From positions 1 through 41,378 of the forward strand of contig MKUM01000097.1 of the NCBI GenBank assembly GCA_001897825.1: 41,378 nt of DNA, written 5' to 3'. This DNA is from Candidatus Amoebophilus sp. 36-38 (GTDB lineage Bacteria; Bacteroidota; Bacteroidia; Cytophagales; Amoebophilaceae). The notes beneath the pieces are model-generated. The model had not been told where the DNA came from and did no database searches. It was given only the letters and a program-made list of their open reading frames with translations. How positions within the stretch are numbered: the stretch's first letter is position 1; each line of letters begins with the position of its first letter. A program made the position numbers and the translations under genes. This document shows positions 25,649 to 33,754 of this stretch, piece after piece.

Positions 25649-26620
25649 CTATTTCTTATCTCTCGCTTTAATCTTTTCTAGTACATGGAAAAACAACCCT
25701 ACTTTTAACGAGTACTTAGACGCCGTTATTTTACGAATGCTTGTTTTGTTCAAAATGAAGTAAATGAGTGCGAAGCTTACTACAACCATATCTACTCGTT
25801 GATTAGAAAGTCCAGGTATTTGTAAGCGCTCTTCATGGGTTGTATAGCGGATATCTTGATAAATTTCTTCAAACTCATCAAAAGGCAAATCATAGGATCT
25901 AGCTAGTGGATCTATTACTACTTTTTCTTTTTCGCTGTAGATCGATACAAGGGTACTAAATGCACCAGAACTTCCTATTAATCTAGTTGGATTGTATTTA
26001 GCTATTGCTTCAAAAAGAGGCTGTAAGTTTTCTTCTAAATACTGATCCATGCTTATTAAATCGTCCGGTGAAATGGGATCATGCTGATGAAAATGATCTA
26101 CCAATCTTTGGGCACCTATTTCAAAGCTTTGCTCCCATAAAGACCTATCTGTATTACAAATAATAAATTCTACGCTGCCACCGCCTATATCCATAATTAG
26201 TGCGGTTTCATTATTTATTTTTACAGCTTCCTTAACACCTCGATAAATCAGAGCAGCTTCTTCTGCGCCTGAAATTATTTTTACAGAAATATTCGTTTGT
26301 TTTTCAATAAGATCTATAAGTTGATTGCCATTGCGTGCATTACGCAAGGCACTAGTAGCAACGGCATACACTTCGCTTACCCCATGTGCATCCAGCATTT
26401 TCCGAAATTCCATCATCGCATCTACAGCTCGCTGTTGGGCTTCAGGTGTTATAAAAGAGGAAGCAAGGCTGCCTTGGCCAATACTTACATAGATCCGCTT
26501 TCTAGCTATTTCAATTTCCTCAAGGGGTGTGTTTGATAGTTCTTCGTAATTGTAGTTGGTTAATTCAACAATTACCATATGGAAGGTATTCGTGCCTAAA
26601 TCGATAACTGCAATTTTCAT
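25649..26620 (-). CDS. Ppx/GppA family phosphatase
   Basis: The 323-residue protein has the ASKHA fold of exopolyphosphatase and pppGpp phosphatase. The P-loop-like motif DLGTNTFHM is at 7-15, the catalytic Glu at 120-121 in SGAEEA, and DIGGGS at 144-149. Length fits the short one-domain form without the C-terminal HD domain. Members degrade polyphosphate or turn pppGpp into ppGpp, and the sequence alone does not decide between these. It may act on the same alarmone pool as the symporter-HD fusion at 4906. It follows the barrel gene by 56 bases in what looks like a prmC-barrel-ppx operon. Confidence 0.9.
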   Translation of the reverse strand: MKIAVIDLGTNTFHMVIVELTNYNYEELSNTPLEEIEIARKRIYVSIGQGSLASSFITPEAQQRAVDAMMEFRKMLDAHGVSEVYAVATSALRNARNGNQLIDLIEKQTNISVKIISGAEEAALIYRGVKEAVKINNETALIMDIGGGSVEFIICNTDRSLWEQSFEIGAQRLVDHFHQHDPISPDDLISMDQYLEENLQPLFEAIAKYNPTRLIGSSGAFSTLVSIYSEKEKVVIDPLARSYDLPFDEFEEIYQDIRYTTHEERLQIPGLSNQRVDMVVVSFALIYFILNKTSIRKITASKYSLKVGLFFHVLEKIKARDKK

Positions 26621-26676
26621 AAATCAAATGAGTTAGTAAAAGAGCCTGAAAATCAGGCTATAAAATTAAAACCTTG

Positions 26677-27633
26677 CTAATTAAGTTCAATCATCCTTTC
26701 TATAAAAGAAAATTTATATAGAATGTATAAATTTAGTACTGGTCTGAACTTATTTGCATTGATTCCGTAGCCCGGAATGACATAATTTCTAGCTGGGTTG
26801 AATGCTTCAAAGTTGTATAGATACCCAATACATAGTGTAAAGCCACCATAAAGATTTAATTTATCTAGTAAAAGAGATTCAGAACCTAATACCAATTCAA
26901 ACCAAGAAGCAGTCAGATCTTGGCTAATAGGCTTAGTGACTGGTTGGTCAGGTAGCGTATGATTAGTAAAAGAAGCCCTACTATAACGCAAGCCTGCATA
27001 TAAATTATCAGTTGCACTGTATCGGGTTAAATAGTCTAATCCGATGCTGCCATAAAAACCAGTTGATCTATATTTATTTCTATTGTCCTTCCTATGATCT
27101 GGATAAAGGTTTGCATACCCTCCTTCAATAGATAATTGTATGTTCTTCCTAAATAATATAGCTAAACTTCCTGCATATTCATAGGAACGGTTGGGATCAT
27201 TTTTTTTGATATTTTTTAATAAATTCCAACTGTCTTTCAATAAACTAATAGACTCTACACCTATTGAAATTTCTTGTACAAAAGGAACATAAGGCTGTAT
27301 ATGAATCAATTGTTTGGTCATCAACTGATCAAGAGGTGGAAGCGGATCAGGGCTCGCTAGCGGAATAGGCTGTAAAGCAAGGGGCTTTGTAAGCAAAGGT
27401 GCAGCTAAGCTATCGCTTGAGTTATCAGTTAGGGTAGTATCTTGATCGATAAGCTGGGTACTATCTGGAATATTTAATTGGGGTTTAGTGGATAACGAAG
27501 ATAGGTTCTTTTTTTTGGAGTCTGATTTTCTACTTGGACTTGGTTTAAAGCTTGACAGCATCGTACAACAACATGCGAGTAATAATACTGTTGCAAGCCT
27601 TTTAGACGATATTGGTACATATTGTATGTTCAT
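26677..27633 (-). CDS. Outer-membrane barrel-like protein, unknown
   Basis: The 318-residue product has a basic N-terminus and a hydrophobic segment ending in LLAC (Cys21), so it is exported and may be a lipoprotein. A Ser/Lys-rich and then Pro/Leu-rich low-complexity linker (about 28-115) follows. From about residue 120 to the end there are alternating strands with many Tyr, Gly and Ser (SIEGGYANLY, TGFYGSIGLDYL, LYAGLRYSRASF, GGFTLCIGYLYNF), typical of a small beta barrel. It resembles Bacteroidota proteins of DUF6048 type, but I am not certain of that. It lies between prmC and ppx with gaps of 57 and 56 bases, which suggests one transcript. Confidence 0.6.
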   Translation of the reverse strand: MNIQYVPISSKRLATVLLLACCCTMLSSFKPSPSRKSDSKKKNLSSLSTKPQLNIPDSTQLIDQDTTLTDNSSDSLAAPLLTKPLALQPIPLASPDPLPPLDQLMTKQLIHIQPYVPFVQEISIGVESISLLKDSWNLLKNIKKNDPNRSYEYAGSLAILFRKNIQLSIEGGYANLYPDHRKDNRNKYRSTGFYGSIGLDYLTRYSATDNLYAGLRYSRASFTNHTLPDQPVTKPISQDLTASWFELVLGSESLLLDKLNLYGGFTLCIGYLYNFEAFNPARNYVIPGYGINANKFRPVLNLYILYKFSFIERMIELN

Positions 27634-27690
27634 AACTGCAAAATTAACATAAATCTAGCTGGTCAACCTACGGAATCCCGCTTTATTTTG

Positions 27691-28539
27691 TTAGATAAAC
27701 GCTGTTACCCACCTATCTTTACCCTGTAAATCCTTGCCAATGCGGATATTCTTAAACTGGTGACTAGCTAGCAAATGAGTTAGTTCAAATCCAAACTTTT
27801 CATTTATTTCAAGATAAAGCTTTCCTGCTGGCTGTAAATGTGCTTTTGCTAGATAAATAATTCGTTCATAAAATAGGAGTGGGTTCTCATCTGACACAAA
27901 TATAGCCTCTGGGGGTTCATAGGCTAATACACGTTTGTGCATCCATCTTTGTTCTGAAGCGCATACATAAGGTGGATTACTTACAAAAATACCCCACTTT
28001 TTTTCAGGTAGTGGACCCTTCAAGATATCCAGATGGATCCAATTTATATTTGCCTGACATCGGATCGCATTATGTCGTGCTACTTCTAAAGCTGGTCCAC
28101 TGACATCTAAAGCATCTACTTGAGCATTTGATAATTCTTTGGCTAAGGTAATAGCGATACATCCACTTCCTGTACCTAGATCTAATACATGTAAATTGGA
28201 ATTAGTATTTTCTTTTAAGATAAGCGTCACTAGCTCTTCTGTTTCTGGTCGTGGTATGAGTACAGCAGGATTGACATGAAAGTTCCTGTTCATAAAGGGA
28301 GCTTCTTCTAAAATGTATTGAATAGGTTCTTGTTGATGGAGGCGCTCAATGGCATCTGTTAATATATCTACAGGCACGGGATTGACTAAAGGCTTATCTA
28401 GAGTAAGTGCTAAGTTATCACATTGAAAGAAGTATTCAAGCAGCCGCAGTGTTATAGCTCGGCATGCTGCTTCAGATTCTACGGCTGGTAAAATACGTTG
28501 GTATAAGTTATGGTATAAGGCTTTACTATTTTTAATCAT
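27691..28539 (-). CDS. prmC: Release factor glutamine methyltransferase (PrmC/HemK)
   Basis: PrmC methylates the Gln of the GGQ motif in RF1 and RF2 to speed peptide release. The 282-residue product has the N-terminal helical domain (1-75), the SAM-binding motif DLGTGSGC (120-127) and the catalytic NPPY (188-191) that holds the target glutamine. Downstream is the conserved EPPEAIF segment. The open frame extends 18 residues upstream to 28593, but the ATG at 28539 gives the usual length and start of the family. The gene appears to head a leftward operon with the barrel and ppx genes. A MITE-like element lies 92 bases upstream. Confidence 0.93.
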   Translation of the reverse strand: MIKNSKALYHNLYQRILPAVESEAACRAITLRLLEYFFQCDNLALTLDKPLVNPVPVDILTDAIERLHQQEPIQYILEEAPFMNRNFHVNPAVLIPRPETEELVTLILKENTNSNLHVLDLGTGSGCIAITLAKELSNAQVDALDVSGPALEVARHNAIRCQANINWIHLDILKGPLPEKKWGIFVSNPPYVCASEQRWMHKRVLAYEPPEAIFVSDENPLLFYERIIYLAKAHLQPAGKLYLEINEKFGFELTHLLASHQFKNIRIGKDLQGKDRWVTAFI

Positions 28540-28630
28540 GTATGAAGAATAGCGCTGAGAGTTCAGAAAAGCTATAAATTTTACGACTTTCAATCATATA
28601 TTGATTACTGGTTTTGTAAATCAAAGATAA

Positions 28631-28775
28631 TAGAGTTCTTGCATAACCTTCGCCTTAAGTCCTCTGGGTTCGTCAGTAATTTGTTCAAAATCCTCATTTA
28701 CCACAGTAAACTCCGGTTTCTCACAAATTACTTCCTGCCCAGGAAAACTCAATTCTTGGTTATGCAAGAACTCTA
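28631..28775. mobile_element. MITE-like element, copy 1 (145 bp)
   Basis: The element is bounded by perfect 18-bp terminal inverted repeats, TAGAGTTCTTGCATAACC on the left (28631-28648) and its complement on the right (28758-28775). The outermost TA on each side may be the duplicated target. It contains no transposase. A short open frame on the - strand runs through it and is probably a relic or chance. Its ends match those of 38285-38501. It fills most of the 307-bp gap between the divergent prmC and macro-domain genes, so it could influence both promoters. Confidence 0.8.
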
Positions 28776-28846
28776 ATATAAATACTAGCTTGTTAACTAT
28801 ATTTGTAGGCACCTATAGTACTAATTTCAACTTTAAAGCATAGAAT

Positions 28847-29659
28847 ATGGTAAAAAATATACTGCTACGATACAGTGTTTTAATTTCTATCCTGCTTGTG
28901 CAAGCGTGTGATTGTGGAGGAAATCCTGAAGTTCCTATTAAGAAACTTACTCCTAAACCTAATTCTGATCCTAAACCTGACCCGAATCCTGGCGATAAAC
29001 CTGGTCCTGAACAACCTATTGCTAACTGGGATTTGACAGGCAATATTTATAAGGCAGGAGCTAAGATTAATGCAACAGATAATTGGCTCCATCAGTTAGG
29101 CATTGATAAAACAAAAAAAGAAACGGTAGTCATTAATGCTTCTAACCCATCTATAAAATTTCCAGGAGGAGGAATAGATGGAGCTTTAGGTGATTGGGCG
29201 GGAGCAAATCATACAACTCCTTGGCGACATCCAGCTCCTATACTACCTGATGGTAGTTTTGCACCTGATCGACTAGAGGCTGGCAAATTTGGATTGTTTC
29301 CAGTTTCTTTCGGCTATATTTATTTAGCTGTGGGTCCCCAGGCCAGCCAAACAAAAACACTTGCAAAGACAAAAGAGTTAATTGCTAACTTATACTATCA
29401 TATCCTTTCACAAGCAAAAGAAGACAATATGAAATGTGTGGTACTATGTGCTATCTCTACGGCCATTTTTGCTAGTGATGGAAAAGAGGCTGATACAGGT
29501 AAAAAGTTTGTAAGAGATGAGTTTATTTCAAATATATATGAGGGCATGAAACAAGGTATAGGAAAATTTCAGCACGAGAATCCGAAGCATGCACTTAAAA
29601 TTATACTTAATAACTGGGATGACAAGGTAGTGAATCAGGCTAAGCAGCTAACTAAGTAG
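28847..29659 (+). CDS. Macro-domain lipoprotein
   Basis: The 270-residue protein has a signal peptide with lipobox VQAC (Cys21), a Pro/Lys/Asp linker (about 33-58) and a macro domain (about 90-260). Supporting motifs are VVINASNPSIKFPGGGIDGAL (94-114) in two parts, the NxxN ribose-binding stretch and the GGGIDGA loop, then YLAVGP (159-164), which corresponds to the HAVGP strand, and VVLCAISTAIF (198-208), which corresponds to the AISTGxF phosphate-binding loop. A helix LIANLYYHILSQAKED precedes that loop, as in the family. Macro domains bind ADP-ribose and often remove it from proteins or nucleic acids. An exported, lipid-anchored version is unusual and suggests action on host or envelope substrates; that is inference. 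The gene stands alone between a MITE and a terminator. Confidence 0.75.
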   Translation: MVKNILLRYSVLISILLVQACDCGGNPEVPIKKLTPKPNSDPKPDPNPGDKPGPEQPIANWDLTGNIYKAGAKINATDNWLHQLGIDKTKKETVVINASNPSIKFPGGGIDGALGDWAGANHTTPWRHPAPILPDGSFAPDRLEAGKFGLFPVSFGYIYLAVGPQASQTKTLAKTKELIANLYYHILSQAKEDNMKCVVLCAISTAIFASDGKEADTGKKFVRDEFISNIYEGMKQGIGKFQHENPKHALKIILNNWDDKVVNQAKQLTK

Positions 29660-29713
29660 CGTTTAGATACATGCCATCTGCTTATCCACTTATCCCTGCA
29701 CCGTACTTTTCCC

Positions 29714-29742
29714 GTGGTGTCAGGGGTCTCGCCTGGCACCAC
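29714..29742. repeat. Hairpin repeat, GTGTCAGG family
   Basis: 11-bp arms GTGGTGTCAGG / CCTGGCACCAC with one T-G pair and a 7-nt loop. It lies 54 bases after the macro-domain gene. Confidence 0.6.
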
Positions 29743-29793
29743 CATAGAAAACTTATAAGCATGTAGGTATCCAGTAAAAACGACAATTTTTCT

Positions 29794-29823
29794 GTGCTGT
29801 CGGGAGGAAACTCCCGACAGCAC
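29794..29823. repeat. Perfect 13-bp hairpin with GAAA loop
   Basis: Arms GTGCTGTCGGGAG / CTCCCGACAGCAC pair perfectly around a GAAA tetraloop. The copy at 38377 has TCAGGAG / CTCCTGA in place of TCGGGAG / CTCCCGA, a compensated base-pair change. Confidence 0.7.
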
Positions 29824-29831
29824 ACTGAAAA

Positions 29832-29859
29832 CGCCTTTTTCTGCAAGGCGGTTTTTTTT
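29832..29859 (+). terminator. Rho-independent terminator (shared with repeat A end)
   Basis: CGCCTT / AAGGCG arms with loop TTTCTGC are followed by G and T8 on the + strand, downstream of the macro-domain gene. On the - strand the stem is followed by T4, so it may work weakly for lspA too. Stem and loop are the same as at 19099-19117 in repeat copy A, so it may be a relic of that element. Confidence 0.65.
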
Positions 29860-29954
29860 AACTTTTTTCCCAAGTCTTGGTGGTAGTATAGTGCTTGAAT
29901 GCTTTCAATTACAAAGCTAATTAGTAATACAATCTCCTAGTTGCGTAAGATTAC

Positions 29955-30650
29955 TTATTGATTCTCTATATCCCCAGCATGATGATCCGTTATTTCTTCT
30001 GGAAGTTCTGTTAATCTTTTTAAAGGTTCTGCCTCCTTCAGTTCGTTTGCTTCATCCATCTCTTGAGGTTGTTGAAGATTATCTTTTTTTCCTAAAATAA
30101 TTAAAGCTACCCCTGCCAAAATAGCGACATCAGCCAGGTTAAAGACAGGTAAGCAAGTAACAAAGTTGCCTGAAAACCAAGGAACCCAATTAGGAAGTCT
30201 ACCAGTCCAAATATCAATATACAGCATGTCTATTACCTGACCGTAAAACCAAGACATCGGGGCCCCATACGGAGTATTTGCAAGAAGCTTGCCATAAAAA
30301 ATACTGTCAATTCCATTTCCAGCCGCACCACCCAACACAAGGGCCCATCCCCAGAGTAACCATTTGGCTCCCTTTTCGTGTTTAGACAGTTGCCAGATGT
30401 ACCTAATGATCATGGCGGTAGCAATGATGCGTATAACGGTAAGTAGTATTTTGTCGTATTTAAACCCAAATTGTATACCAAATGCCATTCCTGGATTTAA
30501 CGTATAGAATAGCTTAAACCAATTATCAAGCAACTTAATTTGACCTAGGACACCCATTTGCATGTTAAAATGGACCCAAAGTTTGAGAACTTGATCTAAC
30601 AAAACAGCCACTAAAGCTATGCCATAATATTTCCAAACCGATTTTTTCAT
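29955..30650 (-). CDS. lspA: Lipoprotein signal peptidase (signal peptidase II)
   Basis: LspA cleaves signal peptides of prolipoproteins in the inner membrane just before the lipid-modified Cys. The 231-residue protein has four membrane helices and the catalytic aspartates Asp115 (GGAAGNGIDSIFYG) and Asp174 (FNLADVAIL), plus the conserved NPGMAFG stretch near 52-58. A long periplasmic insert (about 120-165, Trp/Pro-rich) is typical of Bacteroidota, and the C-terminal 45 residues are an acidic tail. The frame is open upstream to 30725, but the ATG at 30650 gives the normal start. It would process the lipoproteins of this window, including the host-interaction candidates. It follows the cysteine desulfurase gene by 83 bases. 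Confidence 0.93.
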   Translation of the reverse strand: MKKSVWKYYGIALVAVLLDQVLKLWVHFNMQMGVLGQIKLLDNWFKLFYTLNPGMAFGIQFGFKYDKILLTVIRIIATAMIIRYIWQLSKHEKGAKWLLWGWALVLGGAAGNGIDSIFYGKLLANTPYGAPMSWFYGQVIDMLYIDIWTGRLPNWVPWFSGNFVTCLPVFNLADVAILAGVALIILGKKDNLQQPQEMDEANELKEAEPLKRLTELPEEITDHHAGDIENQ

Positions 30651-30733
30651 ATGTGTTGTACTGGGAATAGAATAAATATATAGTTTCTTGCTTAAAAATA
30701 GTTTATACCTGGGACATTTAATCAATACATGAG

Positions 30734-31870
30734 CTAAAATTGATGATAGATTTCAGTTAGATGAGCAATGACGTAGTCAATTTCTTCGATGGTGTTGTAT
30801 TTACTAAATGAAAAACGGATTGCTATAGACTTTTCTGTAGGATATAGCGCTTCCATTACATGCGATTTTTTTTGACTTCCACTAGTACATGCACTACCAG
30901 AGGACGCAGCAATATGATGGATATCTAGATTAAATAATAGCATATCTTGTGCTTCAAAATAGGGCAATTTCACACTCAAAAGCGTGTAAAGGCTTTGCCC
31001 TAGCTGTGCACTAGTTCCATAAAAACCTACGTTAGGAATGGAAGCTTGTAATCTTTGAATCATGTGTTTTTTGATGCGCTCTATATGCTTTCGATTAGCA
31101 TCCATATCTCGATGGGCGATGCATAGTGCTTGGCCCAGTCCTACGATGGCAGGTACATTTTCTGTGCCTGCTCGCATAGCTCGTTCTTGGGCACCTCCTA
31201 AAATTTGAGGAGGTATAGATAATCGGTTGTTTATATAAACAACCCCAATACCTTTGGGGCCATGAAATTTATGGGCTGATCCTACCAGAATATCTACCGG
31301 TAATTGTGATAAGTCTAGTTCATAATTTCCGAGTGTTTGAACCGCATCCGTATGGAAGATAGCCTGGTACTGTCGGCATAGTGTGCCAATTTTTAATAAA
31401 TCATTTAGATTCCCTAGCTCATTATTTCCATGCATCAAGCTTACCAAAGCAGGCTTGTGTTGCTGAAGGAGTTCTTCTAAATGATGATAATTGATTTGAC
31501 CCATGGAGTCTAGAGCTACATAGTGGACGTGGATATTTTGTGTCCTAGCCAAATCTTGTATGGGTTCTAATACTGCTAAATGCTCTATAGATGAAGTAAT
31601 GACATGAGCAATTCCTGATTTTTCTATGGTTCCTTTGATTGCTAGGTTGTTTCCTTCAGTACCGCCTGAAGTAAAAAATATTTCGCTGGGCGTAACATGG
31701 AGTAATTCAGCTACTATTTTGCGTGATTTTTCTACAGCTACTTTAGCTGTACGCCCATAAGTATGTAAAGAAGATGGGTTGCCATATAGCCCTTCCATAT
31801 AAGGCAGCATGGCTGCCCGCACTTCTGGATCTAACTGGGTAGTGGCAGCGTTGTCTAGATAAACATACAT
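30734..31870 (-). CDS. Cysteine desulfurase (IscS/NifS family)
   Basis: This PLP enzyme takes sulfur from cysteine for Fe-S clusters and tRNA thiolation. The 378-residue chain has His97, the PLP-binding Lys201 in SAHKFHGPKG, and the mobile catalytic loop SSGSACTSG with Cys328, as in group I (IscS/NifS) enzymes. The N-terminus VYLDNAATT and the GNPSSLH segment are typical. Fe-S scaffold genes are not adjacent. Only four bases separate it from the mutase gene upstream, so they are very likely co-transcribed. Confidence 0.93.
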   Translation of the reverse strand: MYVYLDNAATTQLDPEVRAAMLPYMEGLYGNPSSLHTYGRTAKVAVEKSRKIVAELLHVTPSEIFFTSGGTEGNNLAIKGTIEKSGIAHVITSSIEHLAVLEPIQDLARTQNIHVHYVALDSMGQINYHHLEELLQQHKPALVSLMHGNNELGNLNDLLKIGTLCRQYQAIFHTDAVQTLGNYELDLSQLPVDILVGSAHKFHGPKGIGVVYINNRLSIPPQILGGAQERAMRAGTENVPAIVGLGQALCIAHRDMDANRKHIERIKKHMIQRLQASIPNVGFYGTSAQLGQSLYTLLSVKLPYFEAQDMLLFNLDIHHIAASSGSACTSGSQKKSHVMEALYPTEKSIAIRFSFSKYNTIEEIDYVIAHLTEIYHQF

Positions 31871-31874
31871 AAAT

Positions 31875-33269
31875 TTATGAAACTTTAATAGAAGGAAAAA
31901 TGGCTTGGATAAGTTCTAATACTTCTTTTACTATACGATTAGCTGTTTCTTGATTCTTCCCTTCTACATGAATTCGAATAATCGGTTCGGTATTAGATTG
32001 TCTTACATGAAGCCATCCCTCTTGCATGGTTACTTTAATGCCCCCCTCGGTATTGATAGGGTGGGAACTGTATTGCCTTTTTATTGTTTCTAAGATAGCA
32101 GCAGGATTGATGTCGGGTGTAAGCTCAATTTTAGTTTTAACCATTACATAGCTGGGATAGGTGGCCCGCAAGCTAGAAGCCGTCTTACCGCTTCGTGCTA
32201 GATGTGATAATAGGAGGGCAATTCCCACAAGCGCATCTCTTCCATGATGCAGGGGAGGGTAGATAACTCCCCCATTACCTTCCCCACCAATAACTGCTTG
32301 AGTAGCTTTCATTTTATCTACTACGTACATTTCACCAACAGGACAGGTAGCATAAGTGCCACCATGTTGTTCGGTGATGACCTGTAGTGCGCTAGAAGAA
32401 GATAGGTTAGAAACGGTATTACCAGGGATACGACCTAGCACATAGTCAGCCGCTGCCACCAAGGTATAATCTTCTCCCCATGGCTCACCTGTTTCATCGA
32501 TGATGACTAATCGATCTACATCCGGATCCACAGCTATTCCTAAATCATACTTACCCTGTTTGAGGGTAGTTATCAACTCCCCTAAGTTTTGCGTAACGGG
32601 CTCTGGCTCGTGCGGGAAAAGCCCAGTTGGATTACAGTATAGCTTGGTGCAAGCTACACCTAGCGCTTGTAGTAATTTGGGTACTGCCAAGCCTCCTGTA
32701 GAGTTGACGGCATCTACGGCGACCTTAAATTTTCGTTGTTGAATAGCTGTTTTATCGACTAGTGGTAATGCTAAAATCTGTTCGATGTGTTGATCTATAT
32801 AGCCATCTTGATAATGATAGGTGCCTAGTTCTTGGGTTGTTACAAATTCGTGATCACCTGCTTCTGCGAGCTTAAATACGTTGGCAGCAGCAACTGCATC
32901 TATGTATTCTCCGAATTTATTAAATAACTTCAGCGCATTCCACTTAGCTGGATTGTGGCTAGCTGTAATAACAATACCACCACTGGCTTCTTCTTGCATA
33001 ACTGCCAATGCTACGGTAGGAGTGGTAGAAAGACCCAAATCAATTACATTGATACCTAAACTCTGTAATGTAGCTGATACAAGTTGTGTAAGGATGGTCC
33101 CAGAAGGGCGAGCATCTCTTCCTATAACTACCAATTGCCGCGAAGACGGTTTGATAACTTGTCTAGCAAAAGCAGCAGTAATATTCACAACGTCAATAGG
33201 TGTTAGGCTAGTGCCTACTTTTCCGCCGATAGTACCTCTGACGCCTGCTATAGATTTAATTAAAGCCAT
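31875..33269 (-). CDS. glmM: Phosphoglucosamine mutase-type enzyme (GlmM-like)
   Basis: The 464-residue protein is an alpha-D-phosphohexomutase. It has the phosphoserine loop TASHNP (Ser104), the Mg-binding DPDVDRL, the substrate loop GGEGNGGVIYP and the C-terminal phosphate-binding RQSNTEPIIRIH. GlmM interconverts glucosamine 6- and 1-phosphate for UDP-GlcNAc, which feeds MurA and lipid A. In Bacteroidota this subgroup is usually assigned to GlmM, but the GEGNGG loop differs from proteobacterial GlmM, so phosphomannomutase or phosphoglucomutase activity is not excluded. ATG 33269 is preferred over 33296 because MALIKSIAGVRG is the family start. It heads a glmM-desulfurase-lspA operon. Confidence 0.88.
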   Translation of the reverse strand: MALIKSIAGVRGTIGGKVGTSLTPIDVVNITAAFARQVIKPSSRQLVVIGRDARPSGTILTQLVSATLQSLGINVIDLGLSTTPTVALAVMQEEASGGIVITASHNPAKWNALKLFNKFGEYIDAVAAANVFKLAEAGDHEFVTTQELGTYHYQDGYIDQHIEQILALPLVDKTAIQQRKFKVAVDAVNSTGGLAVPKLLQALGVACTKLYCNPTGLFPHEPEPVTQNLGELITTLKQGKYDLGIAVDPDVDRLVIIDETGEPWGEDYTLVAAADYVLGRIPGNTVSNLSSSSALQVITEQHGGTYATCPVGEMYVVDKMKATQAVIGGEGNGGVIYPPLHHGRDALVGIALLLSHLARSGKTASSLRATYPSYVMVKTKIELTPDINPAAILETIKRQYSSHPINTEGGIKVTMQEGWLHVRQSNTEPIIRIHVEGKNQETANRIVKEVLELIQAIFPSIKVS

Positions 33270-33296
33270 ATTTATTATACTGAAAATAAGTTGCAA

Positions 33297-33754
33297 TATA
33301 GAATTTTGCTTGTAAAGTAGTGTATTTTAACATACAAGATATAAAAATTTACGAATCATCTAAGGTCACTTAAGCACATGCTATAAACTAATAACCATGT
33401 TCGAAATTTATTTTAAAAATGTACTGGTTGAATATCTAAAAATAACTCTTTATAGAACAACCAAAATCAAATAAAATTATATATATAAATTGAGTATTTG
33501 GATTTAAGATGCCTAAAAGCTATTATTAAATCCATCCTCTATAAAATACATTCCTTACAAAAGCAATTTTTTTAAACTTCGTTGTCTTAATCATATTGGT
33601 TATATATAAACAAACAATCATATATACATTGATTTTGTATCAAGTATTTTTTACAAAAAAGTTTCTATTTCTGATAAAGTTTTAAGAATTTCCGTACAAA
33701 ATTTTGTTATTGATTTCTAAAGAGTACGGTATCTATCCTTTGTAATATCTGTTT
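33297..33754. other. AT-rich intergenic region
   Basis: These 458 bases between the divergent glmM and F-box/LRR genes are strongly AT-rich, with several homopolymer runs. I see no gene, RNA, hairpin repeat or element in them. They must hold promoters for both flanking genes, but no clear TTTG/TAnnTTTG pair is visible. Confidence 0.5.

Noticed and set aside
28621-28812. Open frame of 63 codons on the - strand, ending in EPRGLKAKVMQEL
   Set aside because: It lies almost wholly within the MITE-like element and runs through both terminal inverted repeats. It is at best a transposase relic.
28813-29043. Gly/Ser-rich frame on the - strand
   Set aside because: It is the antisense of the Pro-rich linker and signal peptide of the macro-domain lipoprotein.
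28847-29659. Antitoxin of a DarT-DarG-type toxin pair
   Set aside because: The macro-domain protein has a lipoprotein signal, and no DarT-like gene is adjacent. It stands between a MITE and a terminator.
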